Positions 35,246 to 41,682 of a stretch of 41,682 bases of DNA are shown here, one piece after another. Positions within the stretch are counted from its first letter, which is position 1; every line of letters starts with the position of its first letter. The translations under genes were made by a program, and so were the position numbers. The stretch is from Bacteroides graminisolvens DSM 19988 = JCM 15093 (GTDB lineage: Bacteria; Bacteroidota; Bacteroidia; Bacteroidales; Bacteroidaceae): positions 1-41,682 of the forward strand of contig NZ_ATZI01000021.1 in assembly GCF_000428125.1 (NCBI RefSeq), written 5' to 3'. The notes under the pieces are model-generated. The model was given only the letters and a program-made list of their open reading frames with translations, had not been told where the DNA came from and made no database searches.

Positions 35246-36680
35246 TCTATGGAAATCAATTGATTGGGTTGCCATTATCATTTATCTTTTGTTGATTACT
35301 TGTGGATGGTTTAGTGTTTGTGGTGCGAGTTATGATTACGGCAATCCTGACTTCCTTGATTTCTCAACTCGTGCAGGTAAGCAACTTGTTTGGATTGTAT
35401 GTTCTTTTGGAATAGGCTTTGTTTTGCTTATGCTTGAAGACAAGTTGTTTGATATGTTTTCTTATTTTATATATATAGGAATGCTGTTACTATTACTGGT
35501 AACTATATTCATTGCTCCAGATGTGAAAGGCTCCCGCTCGTGGTTGCAATTAGGACCAGTTAGTTTGCAACCGGCTGAGTTCGCTAAGTTTGCAACTGCG
35601 CTTGCCTTGGCAAAATATATGAACTCATATTCGTTTAGTATAAATAAATTAAGGCATTTTGTAGGCTTGCTCGCTATCATTATGGTACCAATGATACTTA
35701 TCATCATGCAGAGAGAAACAGGCTCTGCTTTGGTTTATTTAGCTTTCTTTCTTGTATTATATAGAGAAGGCATGTCTGGTACGGTGCTTTTTCTAGGACT
35801 TTGTGCTGTTTTATATTTTATCATTGGTATTCGCTTTAGCGAATTGTTCATTGCAGAAACGCCTACACCGCTGGGCGAGTTCGTTGTGTTGTGCCTTATT
35901 CTTCTGTTTACGGCGAGCATGTTATGGGTTTATCAAAGAAAATGGTTATTGGTAAGAAATATTTTAGGAGTAAGTGTTTTAACTTTGGGATTGTCTTTTT
36001 TAGTTTCTGAATACGTCTACGAATTTAATCTGGTTTGGATACTGTGGGCGTTGTGTATTGGTGCAGCGTGTTACTTGTTTTATTTGTACCTAAGCCAACG
36101 CTTTCTTTCTTATGCACTTATTGGTTTGTTTACAATTACGTCTATCGGTTTCTTATATTCATGCGATTATGTTTTCAATAAAGTATTGGAACCTCATCAA
36201 CAAATAAGAATTAAGGTTGTATTAGGCATGGAGGAAGATTTATCAGGAGCCGGTTATAACGTAAATCAATCCAAAATAGCCATTGGCTCTGGAGGATTAA
36301 CAGGCAAGGGTTTTCTGAATGGAACTCAGACAAAACTAAAGTATGTACCCGAACAAGATACCGATTTTATTTTTTGTACGGTAGGGGAAGAACAGGGTTT
36401 TGTTGGCGCTTCAATTGTTCTTCTCCTGTTTTTGATCCTTATTTTAAGATTGATTGCACTCTCTGAAAGGCAACATGGAACCTTCGGGCGTGTGTATGGT
36501 TATTCTGTAGTAAGTATATTCCTCTTTCACTTGTTTATTAATATAGGTATGGTATTAGGTCTTACACCCGTAATTGGTATACCTTTACCTTTTTTTAGCT
36601 ATGGAGGTTCTTCACTTTGGGGATTTAGCATTTTACTGTTCATCTTTTTAAGAATTGATGCGGGTAGAAGTCGCCGTTAG
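35226..36680 (+). CDS. rodA: RodA, SEDS-family peptidoglycan polymerase
   Basis: 484 residues, an inner-membrane SEDS glycosyltransferase that polymerises glycan strands with PBP2. Conserved sequences: DVKGSRSWLQLGPVSLQPAE (about 99-118), FAKFATALALAKYM, and near the C-terminus VPEQDTDFIFCTVGEEQGF, GMVLGLTPVIGIPLPFFSYG and GGSSLW. It is longer than the E. coli protein (370) because of a hydrophobic insertion around residues 195-320. The start lies inside the end of mrdA. The stop is only 8 bases from the stop of gldH on the other strand. Confidence 0.95.
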   Translation: MASRSISLWKSIDWVAIIIYLLLITCGWFSVCGASYDYGNPDFLDFSTRAGKQLVWIVCSFGIGFVLLMLEDKLFDMFSYFIYIGMLLLLLVTIFIAPDVKGSRSWLQLGPVSLQPAEFAKFATALALAKYMNSYSFSINKLRHFVGLLAIIMVPMILIIMQRETGSALVYLAFFLVLYREGMSGTVLFLGLCAVLYFIIGIRFSELFIAETPTPLGEFVVLCLILLFTASMLWVYQRKWLLVRNILGVSVLTLGLSFLVSEYVYEFNLVWILWALCIGAACYLFYLYLSQRFLSYALIGLFTITSIGFLYSCDYVFNKVLEPHQQIRIKVVLGMEEDLSGAGYNVNQSKIAIGSGGLTGKGFLNGTQTKLKYVPEQDTDFIFCTVGEEQGFVGASIVLLLFLILILRLIALSERQHGTFGRVYGYSVVSIFLFHLFINIGMVLGLTPVIGIPLPFFSYGGSSLWGFSILLFIFLRIDAGRSRR

Positions 36681-36688
36681 ATAAGCCC

Positions 36689-37153
36689 TTATTCTACTTT
36701 AATCCCCACATCATTAATCCCTTTCAGGTAATTATCCTTCATTTCATGAGAGATCTTTATCGTATATTTGCCTGGTTTTACTAGTATATTTTCTCTATAT
36801 GGAACTGATAGCTCATATAAATCTCCCCATCCTTTACCAATAATTTCTCCTTCTTTATTAATCAGTTGAAACTTAATAGTATCAGTTTGCCAGATGGTAG
36901 AATCAGGAATATTGCTTTTTATGCACAAATATAAATCCTGATATGCATACGAGCTCAAATTTCTTATTTGTGCTCGTATGTTATATCGGTAAGCAGTTTC
37001 TTTTAGCCCAATTTCAAACGAAAGAGTATCATGTTTGCTCCATCCTTTCGGATTAACATGCTTAAAGCTATGATACACAGAGCCATTATCACAACTGAAT
37101 AAAAACAGTGTAGAAAGAGTAATTATAATACTATTCCTTAACTTGCTGATCAT
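36689..37153 (-). CDS. gldH: GldH-family lipoprotein
   Basis: 154 residues. Lipoprotein signal (IITLSTLFLFSC) with Cys 21, then a small beta-rich domain: YHSFKHVNPKGWSKHDTLSF, then NLSSYAYQDLYLCIKSN and KPGKYTIKISHEMKDNYLKG, ending GINDVGIKVE. The family takes its name from Flavobacterium gliding, but GldH homologues also occur in non-gliding Bacteroides, where the job is not known. The start overlaps the end of the RicT gene by 23 bases, so it is the last gene of the metF-holB-ricT-gldH run. Confidence 0.87.
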   Translation of the reverse strand: MISKLRNSIIITLSTLFLFSCDNGSVYHSFKHVNPKGWSKHDTLSFEIGLKETAYRYNIRAQIRNLSSYAYQDLYLCIKSNIPDSTIWQTDTIKFQLINKEGEIIGKGWGDLYELSVPYRENILVKPGKYTIKISHEMKDNYLKGINDVGIKVE

Positions 37154-38450
37154 CTTTTTTGTTTCTCTCTTGAGGACGAGGAAAATTTCTTCTTCCGTTA
37201 CGGTCTCTGTTATTTCTATTGGGTTTATTGTGCGAACCTTGTTCTTCTTTTACTTGTTGAGCGTCATTGGGCGCTTGGGCCTGGACTCTAGAATTTTCTT
37301 TTTCGTTACGCATTTGCGCCTGCTGAGGCCTGTTATTACTTTTTTTCTTTTTTCTGTTTTGGGAATTATTTGATGTGTTATCACTACTCCCATGACGTTT
37401 ATCAAAGCGGGTAAGGCTTTCCTGCTCCAGTAAATCAATCGGCTTTTTAGGCTCAGGTTTGCGTTCAGATTCGATTAATGTATCTGGCTTAACCCCTTTT
37501 CGATTCATACTTATAATTTCAAAAGCTCTTCTACCACTAATAGTTATCAGATTAGCCGGGAAATTTTTATCTGTTGAATAGCTTATCTGATTTGCCATAA
37601 TATCTGCCTTGAAGAAATAATAGGTGCCATCTTTAGTTTCTAATTCAATTTCTCTAGATGGCAGTTTCTTTTGGGCTTCGACGTAACTGTCGACTTCATA
37701 ATTCATGCAACATTTTAATTTGGCGCACTGACCAGCCAACTTCTGTGGATTAAGAGATATGTCCTGGAATCTAGCTGCGCTGGTTGATACAGAGACAAAA
37801 CTTGTCATCCAGGTTGCGCAACAGAGTTCTCTGCCACAAGGCCCAATACCTCCTATACGGCCAGCTTCCTGACGTGCCCCTATCTGCTTCATCTCGATGC
37901 GCACTCTAAATGCTTCGGCAAGTACCTTGATTAATTGACGAAAGTCGACACGCTCATCAGCGATATAGTAAAAAATAGCTTTATTACCGTCGCCTTGATA
38001 TTCAACATCTCCTATTTTCATGTTAAGATTGAGATTGGCTGCAATCTGTCTAGCCTTAATCATGGTTGCATGTTCTTTGGCTTTGGCTTCATTATATTTT
38101 TCCATATCTACAGGCTTTGCTTTGCGGTAGATACGTTTTATTTCAGCATCAGGGCGGTTATTCGCCTTTTTCATTTGCAAAGGTACTAGCTTACCTGTAA
38201 GTGTTACTACCCCGATGTCGTGCCCAGGCGTAGCTTCAACGGCAACCGTATCACCTTTCTCAAGCTTTATTTTATTGCTATTTTTATAATACCCCTTACG
38301 AGTATTTTTAAATTGAACTTCAACCATATCTGATTCTTCGGCATTATTGGGGACATCTGCCAACCAATCATAAGTATTAAGTTTTTTATCTTGTCGGGAA
38401 CAACCTTTGCAACAAAGTTTTCCGCTACCGTTATTTAATTTATAGTCCAT
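37131..38450 (-). CDS. ricT: PSP1-domain protein, RicT/YaaT-like
   Basis: 439 residues. The PSP1 core (about residues 45-290) carries the conserved Cys set of RicT: GPCGRELCC near 200 and KLAGQCAKLKCC near 235, which in the B. subtilis Ric complex bind iron-sulfur. Extra Cys (LCCKGC) sit at the N-terminus. The last roughly 110 residues are low-complexity, rich in Lys, Asn, Arg, Gln and Glu (RKKKKSNNRPQQAQMRN, KPNRNNRDRNGRRNFPR) and probably disordered, possibly RNA-binding. Downstream gldH overlaps by 23 bases; holB starts upstream after 49 bases. RicT is linked to RNA maturation in B. subtilis; its role here is inferred. Confidence 0.88.
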   Translation of the reverse strand: MDYKLNNGSGKLCCKGCSRQDKKLNTYDWLADVPNNAEESDMVEVQFKNTRKGYYKNSNKIKLEKGDTVAVEATPGHDIGVVTLTGKLVPLQMKKANNRPDAEIKRIYRKAKPVDMEKYNEAKAKEHATMIKARQIAANLNLNMKIGDVEYQGDGNKAIFYYIADERVDFRQLIKVLAEAFRVRIEMKQIGARQEAGRIGGIGPCGRELCCATWMTSFVSVSTSAARFQDISLNPQKLAGQCAKLKCCMNYEVDSYVEAQKKLPSREIELETKDGTYYFFKADIMANQISYSTDKNFPANLITISGRRAFEIISMNRKGVKPDTLIESERKPEPKKPIDLLEQESLTRFDKRHGSSDNTSNNSQNRKKKKSNNRPQQAQMRNEKENSRVQAQAPNDAQQVKEEQGSHNKPNRNNRDRNGRRNFPRPQERNKKDDQQVKE

Positions 38451-38499
38451 ATTGTTTCTTATATTTATAGGGCCTTAATTTTGATTTTACAATGATACA

Positions 38500-39624
38500 T
38501 TATTGTTTTAATAACACAATCATTTTCAAGGAAAAATCAAAAAAAACCATTTTGGCATTTACATTTTGTTCTATATCTCTTTGAGCTTGGCTCAATTCAT
38601 TCATAATTCCTATAACATTCTTCTCATTAACGAAAGGAGAAAAGCGTTTGGCAAAATTTTCTTCATCGATTGTTAAGTAAGTAAGATCTTTTTGCTTCAG
38701 ATTAAAGATGAAATTTTCTCGAATCATTTGCTGGCAATAATCAAGCATGTTTTTTTGTTTCTCTCTTCCCATAGCGGCTACGCTTTCGCTCCATATTTTC
38801 ATTTCCTTTATCTTCCGTTGGTAAGAAAGACGCATTAGGCTAACAAATAAATCAAAAAAAAGCCTTTTTTCTTCATTTAAATGGATGGCATCAAGAGCCT
38901 TAACAAAACTTCCATTAGCTGTGTGAGCAATGTTTTGCGCATCTGCTGAAGCAATTGCATATTTGGTCTGTAGTGTATTGGCAATACAACTCTCTTCTAT
39001 TCGAGGAATATTTAAACGTTGTGTTCTGCTCAATATGGTAGGTAAAATCATCTCTGGATTTTCGGAAACAAGGATGAATATTGTTTTCTGGGGTGGTTCT
39101 TCCAGAAGTTTAAGCAATTTATTTGCGCACACTACATGCATCCTTTCAGGTAACCAGATAATTGAAACCTTATGTCCTCCTTCACTTGATTTAAGGCTAA
39201 GCTTTCTTATGATCTCATCGCTCTCCCTAGCATAAATTATGGCTTGTGAGTTTTCTGCCTGAAGTTCATTCAGCCAATTGTTAATGCTCATATAGGGCAT
39301 CTTCTCTAAAAAATGGCGCCAATCGGAAATGTAATCATCACAAATTTCTTTTTTTGCTTTTGCATTTTTCACGATGGGAAACATGAAATGCAAATCGGGA
39401 TGTATTAGTTTCTTGAACTTGATGCACGAAGGGCAAGTTCCGCATGAGTCGGTTGATTGCTTGTTAGTGCAGCAAATGTATTGTGCGTAAGCTATCGCCA
39501 ATGGAAGTTTTCCAACCCCTTCATTACCACATAAAAGTAGCGCATGAGGAATGCGACCTTCATTTACTTCCTCAATAAGTTTCTGCTTAATGTGGTCTTG
39601 TCCTATGACATCTCCGAATTGCAT
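38500..39624 (-). CDS. holB: DNA polymerase III delta' subunit
   Basis: 374 residues, clamp-loader subunit. N-terminal AAA+ fold begins FGDVIGQDHIKQKLIEEVNE; the P-loop region reads GNEGVGKLPLA, where the usual Ser/Thr after the Lys is Leu. A four-Cys zinc module (C..C-G-T-C-P-S-C, near residues 51-66) follows, as in bacterial clamp-loader proteins. LLKLLEEPPQKTIFIL and LPTILSRTQRLNIPR are standard for this family. A degenerate P-loop is normal for delta', which need not hydrolyse ATP. It starts 2 bases after the end of metF, a tight operon. Confidence that it is delta' rather than gamma/tau is high because the C-terminal tau part is absent. Confidence 0.93.
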   Translation of the reverse strand: MQFGDVIGQDHIKQKLIEEVNEGRIPHALLLCGNEGVGKLPLAIAYAQYICCTNKQSTDSCGTCPSCIKFKKLIHPDLHFMFPIVKNAKAKKEICDDYISDWRHFLEKMPYMSINNWLNELQAENSQAIIYARESDEIIRKLSLKSSEGGHKVSIIWLPERMHVVCANKLLKLLEEPPQKTIFILVSENPEMILPTILSRTQRLNIPRIEESCIANTLQTKYAIASADAQNIAHTANGSFVKALDAIHLNEEKRLFFDLFVSLMRLSYQRKIKEMKIWSESVAAMGREKQKNMLDYCQQMIRENFIFNLKQKDLTYLTIDEENFAKRFSPFVNEKNVIGIMNELSQAQRDIEQNVNAKMVFFDFSLKMIVLLKQ

Positions 39625-39626
39625 AT

Positions 39627-40580
39627 CTAATATATTTTCTGAGCTACCTCTCTAATGCTGTCCACAGCTGAGATTGTGTAGAAGTGTAAGCTAGGTACTC
39701 CGTATTCAATGAGTTCTTTGCATTGAGCAATGCACCATTCAATTCCCACTTGTTGAGCTTCGTTGTCATTCTTACATTTAAGAATCTCTTTAGTCAAATC
39801 TTCGGGAAGATCAACTTTAAAAGTTTTTGGAATCATTGTTAACTGTGACAGCTTTTTAAAAGGCTTGATGCCCGGAATAATGGGAACAGTGATTCCTGCT
39901 TGACGTGCTCTATCTACGAAATCAAAATATTTCTTGTTATCATAAAATAGCTGTGTGACCGCATATTCAGCTCCGGCTTCAACCTTTTTCTTTAACCAGT
40001 AAATATCGTCTTCTATATTTGGTGATTCTTCATGTTTCTCTGGATAGCAAGCCACTCCATAAGAAAAAGGCTGTTCCATGTTTTGCATTGAAGTGCCATC
40101 GACAAAGATTCCTTTATTGAAGTTATTGATTTGTTCTTGCAACTGTATGGCGTGGTAATAACCATCTCCTTCAGGTGTAAATACAGATTCATGCTTTGCT
40201 TTGTCTCCACGAAGAACCAGCAAATCTGTAACTCCTAAGAATTGCAGATCAATAAGAACATATTCTGTTTCTTCTCTAGTGAACCCGCTACATAAAATGT
40301 GGGGAACTGTTTTGATGTTATATTTATTTTGAATAGCGGCAGCAACAGCAACAGTGCCTGGTCTTCGACGCTGCCTGTCTCGTTTATATAATCCTTCACC
40401 CAAGTCCTTATAAATATATTCGCTTCTGTGAGTCGTTATATTGATGTATTTGGGATCAAATTCTTTTAATGTATCAATTGTAGTATACAGTTTTTCGATA
40501 CCCGTACCTTTTAGTGGGGGTAAAATTTCGAATGAAAAAGCTGTTTTTTCGTTGGAGTTTATTAAATCAATGATCTTCAT
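39627..40580 (-). CDS. metF: Methylenetetrahydrofolate reductase
   Basis: Reduces 5,10-methylene-THF to 5-methyl-THF for methionine synthesis. 317 residues when begun at MKIIDLI (40580); an upstream in-frame ATG adds 27 residues that look like leader. Seen: FSFEILPPLKGTG near the N-terminus, YINITTHRSE, the folate/FAD region LGVTDLLVLRGDK near residue 115, EAGAEYAVTQLFYDN and VPIIPGIKPF. The length fits a single-domain bacterial MetF (about 300). It leads the minus-strand run metF-holB-ricT-gldH. A -7 box lies 40 bases upstream. I see no riboswitch in the 100 bases upstream. Confidence 0.95.
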   Translation of the reverse strand: MKIIDLINSNEKTAFSFEILPPLKGTGIEKLYTTIDTLKEFDPKYINITTHRSEYIYKDLGEGLYKRDRQRRRPGTVAVAAAIQNKYNIKTVPHILCSGFTREETEYVLIDLQFLGVTDLLVLRGDKAKHESVFTPEGDGYYHAIQLQEQINNFNKGIFVDGTSMQNMEQPFSYGVACYPEKHEESPNIEDDIYWLKKKVEAGAEYAVTQLFYDNKKYFDFVDRARQAGITVPIIPGIKPFKKLSQLTMIPKTFKVDLPEDLTKEILKCKNDNEAQQVGIEWCIAQCKELIEYGVPSLHFYTISAVDSIREVAQKIY

Positions 40581-40619
40581 TTTTTCTATGTGATTTTTGT
40601 AGTCGACTGTATCTTGTGA

Positions 40620-40627
40620 CAAAAGTA
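40620..40627 (-). promoter_or_regulatory. -7 box of the metF operon
   Basis: TACTTTTG on the minus strand fits TAnnTTTG, 39 bases before the start codon. A good -33 element is not visible. Confidence 0.45.
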
Positions 40628-41254
40628 TAAAAAAAAAGCCGATATTCTTTTTATGTAGCATCTTTTTATAGTAACTAAGTATACTGTTTGTGCTTCTATA
40701 TAATTATGTACTAGCAAGTGTTTAGTAGTCTTGTTTTCTCTCTTTTCTTATTTTTTCTTTCAAGTATCTTCCTTTTGCATTTATCGGCTCACCATGGTTG
40801 GTAAGTCGTCCAACCAAGGTTAGCCAGTCGCCCAACGATGGTTAGCCAGTCGTCCAACGATGGTTAGCCAGTCGTCCAACCAAGGTTAGCCGCTCTTTTT
40901 TCGTCGGGCTCTTTTGGCTTGAGCTATTGAATAGTCTATCCTGTCCTTCCTTCTTCTTGCTCCTTCGCTAATGTCTGCCTTTCGCCTTTCAACTACCACC
41001 TTCCTGCTTTGTTTTCTTGAGACCCCCACTTTGTTTGGAGTCTTTTTCTTCCATCCTTGCCTTCCTTCTTACTATTGCAATAACCCTCTTTTTCCTCTGC
41101 TTACATTTCCCCTTATATAATATAAGGTATACTTATTCTTCGTATTTCCCTCATTCCTTCTTTCTTTGCATTTATTTTCCTGCTGTTACCCCTTGATGCC
41201 TAGCTCTTTAAGCCTTTTGGCTCCTTTCTTCTCTAAAAAAAGAGTATGATCTTC
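40628..41254. other. Non-coding region before the rRNA promoters
   Basis: No credible gene. It contains the 22-bp array (40794-40894), a long plus-strand pyrimidine-rich stretch (about 40896-41250), and a short AT-rich palindrome, CCTTATAT / ATATAAGG, at 41111-41127. I see no terminator, tRNA or other known RNA here. Confidence 0.65.
40794..40894. repeat. 22-bp tandem array of inverted GGTTRG / CCAACS boxes
   Basis: Four complete copies begin at 40794, 40816, 40838 and 40860, plus a partial fifth from 40882. The typical unit is ATGGTTAGCCAGTCGTCCAA and a final CG or CC. Boxes alternate in orientation: GGTTGG or GGTTAG, 8 bases, CCAACC or CCAACG, 2 bases, then the next GGTT box. Copy 1 is a perfect inverted repeat, GGTTGG / CCAACC. 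Copies touch each other, so it is not a CRISPR. Confidence 0.92.
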
Positions 41255-41285
41255 TTGCTTTGTATGGCAAAAGCTTCTACTTTTG
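41255..41285 (+). promoter_or_regulatory. rRNA operon promoter, distal copy
   Basis: TTG at 41255-41257 and TACTTTTG at 41278-41285, 20 bases apart. It is followed by CACCCGCTTT, the same sequence that follows the proximal promoter at 41561. Confidence 0.65.
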
Positions 41286-41389
41286 CACCCGCTTTGCAAG
41301 AGAGACAAAGTGTTTTCTTGAAATGTTGATAAAGCGCCTGTAGGGTTTGACTTATGCGGTTTTACTTTTAAAAAAAACTTCTCTGAAAG

Positions 41390-41422
41390 TTTGGAAGTGA
41401 ATCTAAAAAGTCTTTATCTTTG
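41390..41422 (+). promoter_or_regulatory. rRNA operon promoter, middle copy
   Basis: TTTG at 41390-41393 and TATCTTTG at 41415-41422 with a 21-base gap. An A-rich block, ACTTTTAAAAAAAACTT, just upstream may act as an UP element. Confidence 0.78.
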
Positions 41423-41536
41423 CAGTCCGGTTCGCAAAAAAGGATCTTCTTTTTGTTGATACCTTCGCTCTTGCTAAAAGAGTTTTAGAAGGTAGCTTAA
41501 CGAAAAAAAAACTTTTAAAAAAAACTTCCGAAAACA

Positions 41537-41568
41537 TTTGGTTGTTACTTTTAAACTCCTTACCTTTG
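41537..41568 (+). promoter_or_regulatory. rRNA operon promoter, proximal copy
   Basis: TTTG at 41537-41540 and TACCTTTG at 41561-41568 with a 20-base gap. The same A-rich upstream block as the middle promoter is repeated here, followed by similar CTTC.C.GAAA sequence, suggesting the two promoters arose by duplication. Confidence 0.82.
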
Positions 41569-41605
41569 CACCCGCTTTAGAAAACAAAGCAAAAATAAAA
41601 GAAGC

Positions 41606-41615
41606 GTTCTTTGAT
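41606..41615 (+). promoter_or_regulatory. boxA-like element of the rRNA leader
   Basis: GTTCTTTGAT resembles the antitermination boxA (E. coli TGCTCTTTAACA) and lies about 40 bases after the proximal promoter. The leader then runs off the end of the window, so the 16S gene should begin beyond it. Confidence 0.5.
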
Positions 41616-41682
41616 AGAATTACATAAACAATACAAGTAGTACAATAGCAAAATGCTTTTCTTCTTGTTTGGTTTCTTCGGA

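Noticed and set aside
40581..40700. Riboswitch upstream of metF
   Set aside because: I found no conserved SAM or cobalamin riboswitch core in this short AT-rich leader.
40794..40894. CRISPR array
   Set aside because: Units are adjacent copies of one 22-bp sequence with no unique spacers and no cas genes in the window.

Overview
The window looks like a Bacteroides-type chromosome (order Bacteroidales). The evidence is promoters of the TTTG / TAnnTTTG type, the exbB-exbD-exbD-tonB-pstS-like-TPR cluster, GldH, a lipidated TamA (TamL) paired with TamB, an rRNA 3' end that reads as Bacteroidetes, and the gene order gldH-ricT-holB-metF. I cannot assign a species from sequence alone.

Layout. Positions 1-320 hold the 3' end of a 23S rRNA, a 5S rRNA and its terminator. 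Next come a small secreted protein (464-889) and a TonB energisation operon (1009-6352). An initiator tRNA-fMet sits on the minus strand (6550-6622) with its own promoter and terminator. TetR regulator, FabG-type reductase and RluA-type pseudouridine synthase follow (6888-8915). Positions 8996-16748 hold a small acidic secreted protein and a sigma54-type response regulator (both minus), then a divergent operon of lipoprotein cyclophilin, M16 peptidase, MATE exporter and hybrid histidine kinase. TamB and TamL occupy 17131-23941. Single genes follow: a nucleotidyltransferase, an ABC-F protein and an M13 peptidase lipoprotein. The cell-shape operon purH-mreB-mreC-mreD-mrdA-rodA (29388-36680) converges on a minus-strand cluster metF-holB-ricT-gldH (36689-40580). 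The last 1.1 kb has no credible gene. It holds a 22-bp tandem array, a pyrimidine-rich tract and three tandem rRNA promoters that read toward an rRNA operon outside the window. The segment therefore lies between two rRNA operons in the same orientation.

How the genes fit together. Much of the window serves the cell envelope: TonB energy transduction, TamB/TamL outer-membrane assembly, periplasmic folding and proteolysis, wall elongation, and a hybrid kinase plus sigma54 activator that could monitor it. The central block (about 9.5-23.9 kb) looks richer in G+C than both flanks.

The most unusual non-coding structures are: an array of eight TGTACA-like boxes with strictly alternating 6- and 5-base spacers at 16838-16924; an array of alternating GGTTRG/CCAACS boxes at 40794-40894; and a 20-bp-phased series of TGTGG motifs, ending in a perfect 11-bp palindrome, between the sigma54 activator and the small acidic protein. 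I found no CRISPR array, insertion sequence or prophage.
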